The notes: generated by a model from the sequence alone, not told the origin. 64,000 nt of DNA from Ignavibacteriales bacterium (GCA_015709675.1 CP054182.1:3265448-3329447); one strand, 5' to 3'; counted from the stretch's first letter, positions 45,630 through 55,423 are shown. Program-made: numbers and translations.

Positions 45630-47287
45630 TCTCTGCTCCATCGTTGAACAATTGGAAATCTGCGGCCATAGCCAAATGCTTTATAGGAAACCCGTAAAGC
45701 AGGTGCGGCCTGTTTTCTTTTAAACTCATTTAAATCAACCAGCCGGAGGATTCTTTTCACCGTATCCGGTTCACCCACAACGGATGTGATTTCCTTTATC
45801 TCCATATTCTCTTCAAGATACATTTTAAGTATCCGGTCAAGAAGATCATAGGGAGGGAGGGAATCCTGATCCGTCTGATTATACCTCAGCTCAGCCGAGG
45901 GGGGTTTTGTGATAATACTGCGCGGAATAATTTCCTCCTCACGGTTCAGATATTCAGCAAGCGCGTATATATCAGTTTTGTACACATCCGCGATCACCGC
46001 AAGTGCGCCGCACATATCGCCATAAAGCGTGGCGTATCCGGTTGCCACCTCGGATTTATTTCCCGTGGTGAGCAGCAGGTGGCCATGTTTATTCGAGAGT
46101 GCCATCAGATAAAGTCCCCGGGTGCGCGACTGAAGATTTTCCTCCGTCACATCCGCCGGTTTACCGCCAAAATAAGGGGTTAAAACTTCAAGCAGCTTTT
46201 CAAACACCGGCTGAATCGAAACTGATAGTGATTGGATTCCTGTATTGGTAATAAGTTTCTCGGAATCTGAAATACTGCCCCGCGAACTGTAAACCGAGGG
46301 GAGCATAACCGTATAAACATTTTCCGGCCCGATTGCTCTGGCAGCCAGAACCGCCACAATTGCTGAATCAATCCCCCCGCTTAAGCCAAGTAAGACGCTC
46401 TTAAAACCTGTTTTAACACAATAGTCACGGATACCCAGCACCAGCGCATCAGTAACTTCCTCCTCAAAAGACCGCTCAACAGTAATCAGTTTCTTGGGGA
46501 GTGCTTCATGCGTGTCAAAAACAAAAAAATCTTCCTGGAACAGCTTTCCCATTTTTACAAGCTGCCCCGTGTTGCCGAAGCAGAAACTCCCCCCGTCAAA
46601 AATTAAATCAGTCTGGCAGCCGGCATGGCAGACATACACCAGAGGCACCTGATACTTCTGGCTGATGCTTGAAAGCATATCCCGCTTTTCTTCCCTCTTA
46701 CCATAAGAATAAGGGCTGGCGCTGATGTTGATGATAATCTGTGCCCCTTTTGCTATCTGGCGCTCGACCGGGTCAACCGGGTAGAGGCGCTGCTTCCAGT
46801 AGTCTTTATCGTTCCAGATATCCTCGCAGATCGATATGCCTAATTTCTCCCCCCTGAACTCAAAAATATCATTGTGCACGGCTGATTCAAAATAGCGCAT
46901 CTCATCAAAAACATCGTAGTTTGGCAGAAGTGTTTTATGCTGGATGAACCGCACTTTTCGCTCAAAACAGAGATAGGCTGAATTAAACAGGTTTGTGCCG
47001 ATGGTATCATGCTCTTCAGATATTGCACCAAAAATGAGCCCCGTTTTGCCGGTTGTGCCGGCAATCGCCTCAATTGCACGGAAAACTGCCTCTCTGAACT
47101 CCCTTTTTTCGACCAGATCAAGCGGAGGGTAGCCAAGCAGAGCCATTTCAGGGAATACTGCCAGGTCTGCTCCGGAGGCAGAAGCACGGTTATACCCCTC
47201 CAGGATCAGCTTTTTGTTGTATTGAATATCTCCGATAACCGGATTAATCTGGCAGACTGCTATTTTCAATGATACGGACACTTTCAA
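45626..47287 (-). CDS. nadE: Glutamine-hydrolysing NAD+ synthase
   Basis: Last step of NAD synthesis. The 553 residues join a nitrilase-type amidase (about 5-260; FPEMALLGYPP with Glu, CEDIW with the catalytic Cys) to an NAD-synthetase domain (about 280-550) whose ATP-pyrophosphatase loop is LGLSGGIDSAI. Together these release ammonia from glutamine and amidate nicotinate adenine dinucleotide. The stop overlaps dsbD as ATGA. nadA lies at 54.2 kb, in another transcription unit. Confidence 0.95.
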   Translation of the reverse strand: MKVSVSLKIAVCQINPVIGDIQYNKKLILEGYNRASASGADLAVFPEMALLGYPPLDLVEKREFREAVFRAIEAIAGTTGKTGLIFGAISEEHDTIGTNLFNSAYLCFERKVRFIQHKTLLPNYDVFDEMRYFESAVHNDIFEFRGEKLGISICEDIWNDKDYWKQRLYPVDPVERQIAKGAQIIINISASPYSYGKREEKRDMLSSISQKYQVPLVYVCHAGCQTDLIFDGGSFCFGNTGQLVKMGKLFQEDFFVFDTHEALPKKLITVERSFEEEVTDALVLGIRDYCVKTGFKSVLLGLSGGIDSAIVAVLAARAIGPENVYTVMLPSVYSSRGSISDSEKLITNTGIQSLSVSIQPVFEKLLEVLTPYFGGKPADVTEENLQSRTRGLYLMALSNKHGHLLLTTGNKSEVATGYATLYGDMCGALAVIADVYKTDIYALAEYLNREEEIIPRSIITKPPSAELRYNQTDQDSLPPYDLLDRILKMYLEENMEIKEITSVVGEPDTVKRILRLVDLNEFKRKQAAPALRVSYKAFGYGRRFPIVQRWSRE

Positions 47288-47403
47288 AAAAATCAGTTGT
47301 AAATATAGGCAGATCAGCCCTATTTTTTGGAGTTATAAAGGGTGGCTGGCAGGCAGAATTCTGGGTGTACCGGCGAATAAAATTGGGAGAGCCGGCAGTC
47401 CCT

Positions 47404-47684
47404 GAGACGTTGCAAATGCAAAACATCACAGACAGTTACACATCCTCAGAGAGACAATGCATGCATCGTTTCTACAAATATCATGTATTTTTTCGGTAGA
47501 GACGTTGCAATCGCCGCTACCTATATATATAACCATCCAATCCATCACGGCGATTGCAGCGTCTCAGACCCGTCAAAGGAATTACCATGGCTAAATCATA
47601 AACCCGTCGCATGTTCGTCCCTGAGACGCCGCAAATGCAGTAATCGCTAAAAGAAAAACATCCGGTTAGCATTTGCGACGTCTC
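47404..47684. repeat. Alternating inverted-repeat array, locus 3 (A-B-A)
   Basis: A (decayed right arm) at 47404-47472, B at 47499-47565, A at 47623-47684. The A-to-B linker is 26 nt. Stem ends are GAGACG/CGTCTC, as at locus 2. B is followed by a CCCGTCAAAG linker as at loci 1 and 2. No protein gene is supported between 47288 and 47753. Confidence 0.85.
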
Positions 47685-47753
47685 TACAAAAATTGCTGCT
47701 CATTTTTATAAAAATCAAAATCCTAAATCAATTCATACTTCATAATTCTTTTC

Positions 47754-50648
47754 TCATTTTCTCTTGCTCTTCTGTTCCGTAACAGTCAGATCTGCTTCGA
47801 GAACTGAATCACCTGCACTTATGCTCAGAACATACTGACCCGGCAATAGATAATAGTTTCCGTTTTCTTTCTTCTCTGAGCGGATTGATTTTTCCTTTTG
47901 TTTTGCATTAAGCAGTTCACTTCCCTCCTGCGTTATTTCAAGCGGGCAGCGGAAATAGTTTAAACCTGCGTCTGCATTAATCACCTTTGTGTAGAGAGCT
48001 TCATCCTCAAGTGTTGCTACGGTTATAGTCACCTCTCCGGCATCTTTAACATAAAACGGTATTACTACTCCTGAGGTTCTGAATTCACTCCATGCATAGG
48101 TTTTGTTTCCCCAGTTTTTGTCATAACGGATGCTAAATTCATTCTTAAACAGATGAAGCTGTTTTGCAAGAAGCGTGTCAGTGAGCAGCTGAAGTTCATC
48201 CAGAGAAATTTTATAGAGTGACCTTCCGTGTGTTGCGGCTATCAGGTCTTTCTCCCTCTCCTGTATTGCAAGTGCGTGAACCGGTGCGGCGGGAAGAGAC
48301 TTCCCGAAAGGAAAAAATGATTTCCCCCGGTCAAGTGATATATACAATGAGTGCCCGGTTCCGATATACAGGATATTCTGATTAACCGGGTCTTCAAGAA
48401 CTGCGTTTATTGCCTCAGTAGGCAGATTGCTTCCAAGACGGGTCCAGCTGGCGCCAAAATCATCAGACATATACAGATGCGGCTCAAAATTATCCCACCT
48501 GTAGCCGTTCAGTGCAGCGAACACTCTTGATTCACTGTGCCGAGAAGCAATAAGTGAGGAAATCCAGTAGTCCTTTGGAAGTTTTTCACCAATCTTCTTC
48601 CAGGTGACTCCGCCGTCCTTTGTCAGATGAAGCAGTCCGTCATCAGTCCCGGCGTATATCGTGCCAAATGAAAACCGTGACTCATCAAACGCAGTTATGG
48701 TAGAAAACGGCACATCCCCTTTTCTGCCTCCGGTGGTCAGGTCACCTGAGATTGCAGTCCAGTTCTCTCCTTTATCCATCGAGCGGAAAAGCTTTTCACC
48801 TCCCATATAGAGGATATCCGGATTATGGGTTGAAAGCCTTATTGGTGTTTTCCAATTGAACCGGTACGGACGGTCACCGAGTTTATGTACCGGTGATATA
48901 TATTTTTCATCTTTTGTGATACGGTTGATGCGGAAATAGTTCCCGAACTGGTACCCGGTATATACTGTTGCATTGTCGCGCGGGTCAATCTGAATTTCCA
49001 TACCGTCACCCCCCATCAGTTCAGTATAAGGGTAATGGCCGTACTGATGCCAGCTTACATCAGCTTTATAGGTTGAAGGTCCGTACCAGACGCCGTTATC
49101 CTGCAGCCCGCCATAGACATTGTAGGGCTCTGCATTGTCAACCGCCACGGTGTAAAACTGCCCGACTGACGGCGTATTGCACTTAATCCAGTTTTTACCT
49201 CCGTCATAAGAGATGTTCAGTCCGCCATCATTTCCGTTAATAAGATGATCCGGGTTTTTCGGATTGATCCAGAGTATGTGATGATCAACATGCACATTTT
49301 CCTTTTGCACCGAAACAAAAGTTTTGCCGCCGTCAGTTGATTTAATCAGCGGGACTCCAAGCACATAGAGTATATCAGGGTTTGAAGGAGCCGCATTCAC
49401 CTCTCCGAAGTAGTATCCGTACGAATACACAAAATCATCAATTGGTTTCTCGTGAGTCCTGGCCCAGGTTTTCCCCTCATCCTTACTTAAGTAAATTTCT
49501 GCTCCTTTGACCGGTGTATCAAAAAGCTGGCTGTTGCCGTCTTCAAGAAAGTGAACAAGGTGGACTGGTTTTAGTTTTCCCTCTTTTACATCTTTTTTTA
49601 TCTCCTTTGCATTATACTTTTCCGGAAAGCTGTAATAATCCAGATAAGCATTAATATCATCATCTGTGAGTGAAAGAAATGCTTCGTTACTCATCGTCCT
49701 GAGCATATCTTTAGTTAATGCAAGAGGTACTGGCTTGGTTTCAGTTCTTCTTTCCTGATTGTCAAGCACGGCATAAATCCAATCTGGTTGTGCAGGTGAA
49801 ATGCTGAAACCAATCCTGCCGGTTCCTTCACCATCAGGAAATCCGCTGCTGCTGCCTGAAATCTTTTTCCAGGTCTCCCCCCGGTCTGTACTTTTATATA
49901 TCCCGGAAGTTTTGCCGGCTTCTTCAAAATCCCATGCACGGCGTGTGCGGTACCACATTGCCGCATAAAGTACCTCCGGTTTCTCAGGATGCTGTATCAC
50001 ATCAATCGCGCCTGTGTTTTCATCAATGGCGAGAGTCTGCTTCCAGGATTTCCCGTTATCAGATGATTTATATATACCGCGCTCCTTGTTCGGTGAATAG
50101 AGATGCCCCAGAGCAGCTACAAAGAGAATTTCCGGATTCTGATTATCAATAATGATCCTTCCGGTACGGTGAGTTTCCTCAAGTCCCAGATTCTGCCAGG
50201 TGCGGCCGGTATCCCGGCTCATAAAAATCCCCGGACCGCTGTAAGAGGAACGGCTGGAATTTTTTTCACCCGTGCCCACATAGATAGTGTGATTTTTCCA
50301 GTTCACCACGATATCCCCGATGGTCATTGCCGGCTGATCTTCAAATACCGGACTAAAGGTGGTTCCGTTGTTGCTGGTTCTCCATACCCCGCCGGAGGCG
50401 TAGGCGACATAAAACTCGGCCGGGTTAGCCGGGTTAACATCCACGTCCACAATCCGTGCACTCATCACGGTCGGGCCGATTGAGACCGCCTTAAGATTTT
50501 TGAAGAGGGACTTTTCCTGCAGTTCCATCCGTTTGCTAAATGCTTCTAAACGTGCATCCGCGGGTGTTGCCGGGACAGGATTTTTAGCTGGCTGGGAAAA
50601 TATCTGAATGAGGGGAATAATTACTAAAAGCAGAACTAATTTTTTCAT
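47754..50648 (-). CDS. Secreted Asp-box (VPS10/sortilin-like, BNR) repeat protein
   Basis: The 964 residues begin with a signal peptide (about 1-18) and build a large beta-propeller region with about eleven Asp-box turns, such as SRDTGRTWQNLG, SSDNGKSWKQ, STDRGETWKK, SKDEGKTWAR, SYDGGKNW and SDDFGASWTRLG. The last 150 residues are a separate beta-rich domain. Such proteins are often annotated as glycosyl hydrolases or photosystem-assembly-like, but I see no catalytic motif. There is no type IX tail. Role unknown; extracellular or periplasmic. Confidence 0.88.
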   Translation of the reverse strand: MKKLVLLLVIIPLIQIFSQPAKNPVPATPADARLEAFSKRMELQEKSLFKNLKAVSIGPTVMSARIVDVDVNPANPAEFYVAYASGGVWRTSNNGTTFSPVFEDQPAMTIGDIVVNWKNHTIYVGTGEKNSSRSSYSGPGIFMSRDTGRTWQNLGLEETHRTGRIIIDNQNPEILFVAALGHLYSPNKERGIYKSSDNGKSWKQTLAIDENTGAIDVIQHPEKPEVLYAAMWYRTRRAWDFEEAGKTSGIYKSTDRGETWKKISGSSSGFPDGEGTGRIGFSISPAQPDWIYAVLDNQERRTETKPVPLALTKDMLRTMSNEAFLSLTDDDINAYLDYYSFPEKYNAKEIKKDVKEGKLKPVHLVHFLEDGNSQLFDTPVKGAEIYLSKDEGKTWARTHEKPIDDFVYSYGYYFGEVNAAPSNPDILYVLGVPLIKSTDGGKTFVSVQKENVHVDHHILWINPKNPDHLINGNDGGLNISYDGGKNWIKCNTPSVGQFYTVAVDNAEPYNVYGGLQDNGVWYGPSTYKADVSWHQYGHYPYTELMGGDGMEIQIDPRDNATVYTGYQFGNYFRINRITKDEKYISPVHKLGDRPYRFNWKTPIRLSTHNPDILYMGGEKLFRSMDKGENWTAISGDLTTGGRKGDVPFSTITAFDESRFSFGTIYAGTDDGLLHLTKDGGVTWKKIGEKLPKDYWISSLIASRHSESRVFAALNGYRWDNFEPHLYMSDDFGASWTRLGSNLPTEAINAVLEDPVNQNILYIGTGHSLYISLDRGKSFFPFGKSLPAAPVHALAIQEREKDLIAATHGRSLYKISLDELQLLTDTLLAKQLHLFKNEFSIRYDKNWGNKTYAWSEFRTSGVVIPFYVKDAGEVTITVATLEDEALYTKVINADAGLNYFRCPLEITQEGSELLNAKQKEKSIRSEKKENGNYYLLPGQYVLSISAGDSVLEADLTVTEQKSKRK

Positions 50649-50855
50649 GAACTAAACCGTATTTGATGATATCCCAAAATATAAGGAATTTCCGTTTAGG
50701 GGGTGCCCGGTTCAAAACCTGCCGGAAGGATTTCTCCTCTTCGTTTTCCTTTGCGTCTTAGCGTCTTGGCGCGAATCCCCCCAAAATAAGCATCCAGTTT
50801 TCACTTGTCTATTTCCCTCATTATCAATAAATATGCGGTGATAATTCAGGACAAT

Positions 50856-51785
50856 ATGAAAAAATTCTCTTTAATAGCACTATTTACCCTGCTGACGGCA
50901 CAGGTTCCGGCACAGGGAGTATTCGAGTTTCTTAATCTGGAAATGAGTCCCCGCTCCGGTGCTCTTGCTGGAAGTTTCACCGCAGCCAATGATGATCCGG
51001 ATATTATATTTTCCAATCCGGCCGGGCTTTACGGTCTGGAAGGAACCCCGGTTTCTTTCTCCTATCTGAAGCATGTTCTGGACTTCAACTTCGCTTCCCT
51101 TTCAGGTTCCTATGAGATTAAAGATTTCGGGCGGCTCTCCGCAGGGGTGAAATACGCCAACTTCGGTACCTTCACCGAAGCGGATGAATACGGCAATAAA
51201 TTTTCGGAATATGGCGCAGCCGATATTATGTTCGTCACCGGATATGCTAATGAGATAGATAAAAATTTCCATTACGGCGTGAACCTGAAATTCATTTACA
51301 GCGGAATTGCGGATTACTCTTCAACTGCCATTGCAGGTGACCTGGGGCTGCAGTATCTCATTCCGGACGAAAACTGGGTATTTGCAATTGCTTTCAGAAA
51401 TTTTGGCACCCAGTTAAGCTCATATATTGAAACGAAAGAAAATCTGCCGTTTGAAATGGCTCTCGGTGTTTCAAAACGGCTTCAGTATCTGCCCCTCAGG
51501 TTATTTGTTGACTTCAGAAAGTTAAATGAAGAGCAGGACTCATTCCTTGACCGGTTTAAGGCATTCACTTTTGGCGGTGAGTTCACCCTGAGTAAAGCAG
51601 TTAAACTGCGTGTCGGTTTCGATGCTGAAAAACGCCGCGAGTTAAAAGTTGGTTCATTTGCCGGACTTGCCGGATTAAATGTTGGTCTCGGGTTTAATGT
51701 TCAGGAGTATCATGTAAGTTACGCTTATTCATCATTCGGGGAAATTGGCGCTCTGCACAGATTTGGGGTTTCAACGAATTTATAA
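50856..51785 (+). CDS. porQ: PorV/PorQ-family outer membrane protein (likely PorQ)
   Basis: About 309 residues from the ATG at 50856, which starts a signal peptide (MKKFSLIALF..AQ); an upstream in-frame start at 50805 would put 17 polar residues before it. The mature start FEFLNLEMSPRSGALAGSF followed by a NPAGL motif is the PorQ/PorV signature, and the rest reads as a FadL-like 14-strand barrel. PorQ and PorV take part in type IX secretion of surface proteins, and three type IX tails occur in this window. Core T9SS genes are not seen here. Confidence 0.75.
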   Translation: MKKFSLIALFTLLTAQVPAQGVFEFLNLEMSPRSGALAGSFTAANDDPDIIFSNPAGLYGLEGTPVSFSYLKHVLDFNFASLSGSYEIKDFGRLSAGVKYANFGTFTEADEYGNKFSEYGAADIMFVTGYANEIDKNFHYGVNLKFIYSGIADYSSTAIAGDLGLQYLIPDENWVFAIAFRNFGTQLSSYIETKENLPFEMALGVSKRLQYLPLRLFVDFRKLNEEQDSFLDRFKAFTFGGEFTLSKAVKLRVGFDAEKRRELKVGSFAGLAGLNVGLGFNVQEYHVSYAYSSFGEIGALHRFGVSTNL

Positions 51786-51802
51786 GAATATATATTCATC
51801 CA

Positions 51803-51828
51803 AAAAGACACGCTCCGGCGTGTCTTTT
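51803..51828 (+). terminator. Terminator after porQ
   Basis: Stem AAAAGACACGC / GCGTGTCTTTT with a short loop. Its core GACACGC..GCGTGTC is shared with the palindromes at 51930 and 52772. Confidence 0.85.
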
Positions 51829-51929
51829 CGTTTTAAAGAGAATTACATAAAAACGTATCCAGCACCGAATCCGAAGGATTTGCAGAGGAGGTTTGGTGTT
51901 TCAGTTTATTTTCCAAGATTTATAATCCC

Positions 51930-51957
51930 GTAGAGACACGCCGCGGCTTGTCTTTGC
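51930..51957. repeat. Palindromic repeat GTAGAGAC..., decayed copy
   Basis: Starts GTAGAGACACGCCGCGGC, as at 52772-52799, but the right arm has several changes. Confidence 0.6.
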
Positions 51958-51983
51958 AATCTATAAGCAAATTTTATTTTAGT

Positions 51984-52960
51984 GAACCTGCGGAGCAGGT
52001 GACCCGTTAATAGCAGCCCGTATAAACCATATCTGTGAACCCCGGCGAGTCGGGGTGACCCGTCAATAACAGCCAGTATACACAATTTCCTTAAACCCGC
52101 AGCGCGGGTGACCAGTCAATAACAACCCGAATGAATGATTAAGAAAATTGTGGCCGCTATTTCACGCCTTACCAATTTCTCACCCCCAGATCTGCGACTC
52201 CTCTGGAGTCGGGAGGGTTTCCTTGTGATCTATTTTACTACCGATTTGTGACTCCTCCGTAGTCGGGAGGGGGTTATCCCATGCGATCTTGTTTACAATT
52301 TCACGCCTCACCAATTTCCCACCCCGAGAATTGCGACTCCTCTGGAGTCGGGATGGGTTCCTTGTGATCTTGTTTACTACCAACCTGTGACTCCTCCGGA
52401 GTCGGGAAGGGGCAATGATATACCGACTTTTCTGTATGAACCCCGACGAGTCGGGGTGACCCGTCAATAGCAACCCGCATAAACCATATCTGTGAACCCG
52501 CAACGCGGGTGACCCGTTAATAGCAGCCCGTATAAATAATTTCCTTAAACCCGCAGCGCGGGTGACCCGTCAATAACAGCCCAAATTAATGATTAAGAAA
52601 ATTGTGGCCGCTATTTCACGCCTCACCAATTTCGCACCTTGTGATCTGTGACTCCTCCGGAGTCAGAATGGGTTGTCACATTGTTATATATATTCCCAAC
52701 TTTCGACTCCTCCCGAGCGAGGATGCGCTACTCCCAAATCCTATATATTACTTATTTATTGCGTTTTCTTCGTAGAGACACGCCGCGGCGTGTCTCTACA
52801 ATGCTATACTGATCACTATTATTAAAGAGTGGTAATGAATTTTTTGAGTTTACTTCCAACCTGTGACTCCTCTGGAGTCAGGAGGGGTTCCGCTTGATCT
52901 TGTTTACTACCAACCTGTGACTCCTCCGGAGTCGGGATGGGACGCCCCCTGCTCATATAT
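51984..52960. repeat. Nested tandem hairpin repeats (families C and D)
   Basis: Two unit types alternate in blocks. C units (about 55-60 nt; six copies at 51984-52132 and 52436-52590) each contain a short hairpin such as CCCGCAGCGCGGG or CCCCGACGAGTCGGGG, followed by GTGACCCGTYAATA. D units (about 55-60 nt; 52190-52415, 52645-52672, 52862-52940) contain GACTCCTCCGGAGTC. A 45-nt linker beginning AATGATTAAGAAAATTGTGG occurs before both D blocks (52135-52180 and 52591-52635), so C-linker-D is itself duplicated. C stems vary in compensating pairs. No gene is supported in 51786-53064. Confidence 0.8.
52772..52799. repeat. Perfect 28-bp palindrome
   Basis: A perfect inverted repeat centred at the GCCGCGGC core, with arms beginning GTAGAGACAC. 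Its ends (GTAGAGAC / GTCTCTAC) match the outer ends of the A and B repeat families. Confidence 0.8.
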
Positions 52961-53006
52961 GCTACCAATGTTCAGTTCCTCCGGAATTGGTATGAGAAAT
53001 TTAAAA

Positions 53007-53044
53007 CAAAAAAGGCGGCAAAACTTTTACTGTTCTGCCGCCTT
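53007..53044 (-). terminator. Terminator of the desaturase gene
   Basis: Stem AAGGCGGCA / TGCCGCCTT, with T6GT on the minus strand, 20 nt after the desaturase stop. Confidence 0.9.
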
Positions 53045-53064
53045 ATAATTCGATGTGGAATTAT

Positions 53065-54099
53065 CTATGCGAAATGCCTGTCGCCCCTCAGAATGGAACG
53101 GATATTTCTGAAACTCACCAGTTTTTTCTCCTTCTCATCCCACAGAGTAAGCATCATACTTCTGAAACTTGACTTCAGTGTTATCATGTATGCATTATGA
53201 AAAAACGGATTTTCTTTATGACATTTTTCCAGAAGGTAATTCGGAATCTTCGGACTCAGATGATGTATGTGGTGAAATCCGATATTACCGGTGAACCACT
53301 GTAAAATCTTCGGTAGACGGAAATAGGAACTTCCCTTTATGCCAGCAAGGGAGAAATCCCATGACTCATCCTTAGACCAGTAAGCATCTTCAAACTGATG
53401 CTGCACATAAAAGAGCCAGATGCCCGAGGTTGATGAAATCATGGTAATAGGAAGCTGAATTAACAGAAGGTTCAGATATCCGATAAAATATCCAATCGTT
53501 CCGTAAAAAATCAGGATAAAAAGATTAAGCCAGTATATACTCGGATACGTCGGTGCAAGAGACTTGGAGCGCGCGATCGGGAAACGGTACAGCACCAGAA
53601 AGAGCAATGTGGGGACTATTCCGAAAAGCACAACCGGATTCCGGTATAAACGGTATTTGAAACGCTCCCATTTGGAGGCTTTCATGTATTCTTCCACCGT
53701 CATGGTGTAAATGTCACCGATACCGCGCTCATCCAGATTGCCGCTGCCGGCATGATGAATATTATGGCTCTGTTTCCAGTATTTATAAGGTGTAAAGGTA
53801 AAAATGCTGCAGATCCTGCCTGCCCAGTCATTTGCCTCACGGGTCTTGAAAAATGAACCGTGGCCGCAGTCATGCTGAAAGATGAAAATCCTGATAACAA
53901 ATCCCGCCGTGGGAAGCGCAAGCAGCAGGGTTAGCCAGTAGCTAATATCAAGACTCAGGTACATCAGCACCCAGGATGTTATAAACAGGAAAAATGTGGA
54001 TGAATACTGCCAGATGCTGCTGCCGGTTTTTGCCTTTTGATATTTGGCAACCAATGCACGCCAGTTAGCAGATTCCGGGAAAAAGTCAGATGCCCTCAT
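53065..54099 (-). CDS. Membrane fatty acid desaturase
   Basis: Introduces a double bond in membrane fatty acids (di-iron enzyme in the inner membrane). The 344 residues have all three His boxes: HDCGH (about 74-78), HNIHH (about 110-114) and HHIHH (about 277-281), separated by four or so TM helices. A TAATTTTG element (TAnnTTTG) at 54163-54170 on the minus strand would give a leader of about 57 nt. Position of the double bond is unknown. Confidence 0.9.
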   Translation of the reverse strand: MRASDFFPESANWRALVAKYQKAKTGSSIWQYSSTFFLFITSWVLMYLSLDISYWLTLLLALPTAGFVIRIFIFQHDCGHGSFFKTREANDWAGRICSIFTFTPYKYWKQSHNIHHAGSGNLDERGIGDIYTMTVEEYMKASKWERFKYRLYRNPVVLFGIVPTLLFLVLYRFPIARSKSLAPTYPSIYWLNLFILIFYGTIGYFIGYLNLLLIQLPITMISSTSGIWLFYVQHQFEDAYWSKDESWDFSLAGIKGSSYFRLPKILQWFTGNIGFHHIHHLSPKIPNYLLEKCHKENPFFHNAYMITLKSSFRSMMLTLWDEKEKKLVSFRNIRSILRGDRHFA

Positions 54100-54162
54100 C
54101 AGGTCCTAAGTAATTTGATAATGAATAAAGAAAATAATGATTATCCGAAAATTAAATAAAGT

Positions 54163-54170
54163 CAAAATTA
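54163..54170 (-). promoter_or_regulatory. Candidate -7 element for the desaturase gene
   Basis: TAATTTTG matches TAnnTTTG. No TTTG is seen about 20 bp upstream, so it is a weaker site than the one at 62.5 kb. Confidence 0.4.
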
Positions 54171-54239
54171 TTGCTGAATGAAAATCTTAAATTATTTCTC
54201 TGATGGTTTGAACAAAGAAGCCTCTCAGAGTTCCTCTCA

Positions 54240-55184
54240 TCAGCTCATTTCAAGCATACGCTCTATCGGAATCAGAGCTTTGCGGATTATCTCCTCATCC
54301 AGAAGAATTTCCGGCTGCTCGTCTCTCAACGCCAGATATACTTTCTCCATGGTATTAAGCTTCATGTGAGGACACTTATTGCACGGACAATCCTGCTCCG
54401 GAGGAACCGGTATAAACTTCTTCTCCGGTCTGCTCTTTTGCATCTGATGGATAATGCCCGGTTCTGTGGCAATCAGATACTCCGTTGCTTCATCCGATTT
54501 GATAAAATTCAGCAGTGCGCTGGTTGACCCGATGAAGTCTGCCTCCTTCAGTATTCCCGTCTCACACTCCGGATGTGCAATGATTTTTGCCTGCGGAGCA
54601 TCTGCCTTCAGACGGAGCAGTTTTTCGTGGCTGAATGTCTCATGAACAATGCAGCTTCCTTCCCAGAGCATCATATCCCGGCCGGTTTGCTTTATCACCC
54701 ATTTGCCGAGATTTCTGTCAGGTGAAAAGAGAATTTTCTGATCAGGCGGTATCTGGCTGACTATTTTTACGGCATTGCTGGATGTACAGATAATATCGCT
54801 CAGTGCCTTTACCCCCGCTGAGCAGTTGATATAAGTAATAGCCAGATGATCCGGATTCTGTTCCCTGAACTTTTTGAACATGGGAGGAGGGGTTGCATCG
54901 GAGAGACTGCAGCCCGCGTTCAGATCGGGTATCAGTACTTTTTTACCGGGATTAAGAATCTTGGCCGTCTCAGCCATAAAATGGACTCCGGCAAAAAGGA
55001 TGATATCCGCTTCAGTTTGTTTGGCTTTTCGGGAAAGTTCAAGACTGTCACCGATAAAATCAGCTACATCCTGAATCTCACTCTCCTGATAATAGTGAGC
55101 CAGGATAACAGCATTCTTTTTCCGCTTAAGTTCTAATATTTCTTCTGTTCTGTTGATATTCTCAACACTTTGTTCATTCATCAT
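54240..55184 (-). CDS. nadA: Quinolinate synthase A
   Basis: Condenses iminoaspartate with dihydroxyacetone phosphate to quinolinate, early in NAD synthesis, using a [4Fe-4S] cluster. I start at the ATG at 55184 (314 residues), 5 nt after GAAGG; the upstream in-frame start at 55235 lacks a ribosome site. Motifs: AHYYQ (about 26-30), INCSAG and [12 protein letters not shown] near the C-terminus, which supply cluster Cys. No nadB or nadC is in the window. Confidence 0.94.
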   Translation of the reverse strand: MMNEQSVENINRTEEILELKRKKNAVILAHYYQESEIQDVADFIGDSLELSRKAKQTEADIILFAGVHFMAETAKILNPGKKVLIPDLNAGCSLSDATPPPMFKKFREQNPDHLAITYINCSAGVKALSDIICTSSNAVKIVSQIPPDQKILFSPDRNLGKWVIKQTGRDMMLWEGSCIVHETFSHEKLLRLKADAPQAKIIAHPECETGILKEADFIGSTSALLNFIKSDEATEYLIATEPGIIHQMQKSRPEKKFIPVPPEQDCPCNKCPHMKLNTMEKVYLALRDEQPEILLDEEIIRKALIPIERMLEMS

Positions 55185-55423
55185 TTTTCCTTCTTCCCGA
55201 ATCTGAAAAGAGTTTCCCATTATTGGAAAACGCATTTAGCCGGTATTATTCGTATTTCGTCTGAATTGCAATATTCCTGAATGGCACAGGGATTGCATAT
55301 TTATATCTGAAGCAAAGAAAGAAGACTTCTTCATTAGTACCTTCCTTCTATATACACACGACTGCCGTGGTTTGCCCTCTTCCACGGCAGTGTTATTTTA
55401 AACCATTCCTGCCTTACATCCCC

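Noticed and set aside
52180-52503. 107-codon minus-strand frame in the 52-kb repeats
   Set aside because: The product repeats the hairpin units and is Arg/Ser-rich without a fold; it is an artefact of tandem repeats.
51984-52960. CRISPR array
   Set aside because: The repeats are regularly spaced, but the sequence between the hairpins is also repeated, so there are no unique spacers, and no cas gene is near.
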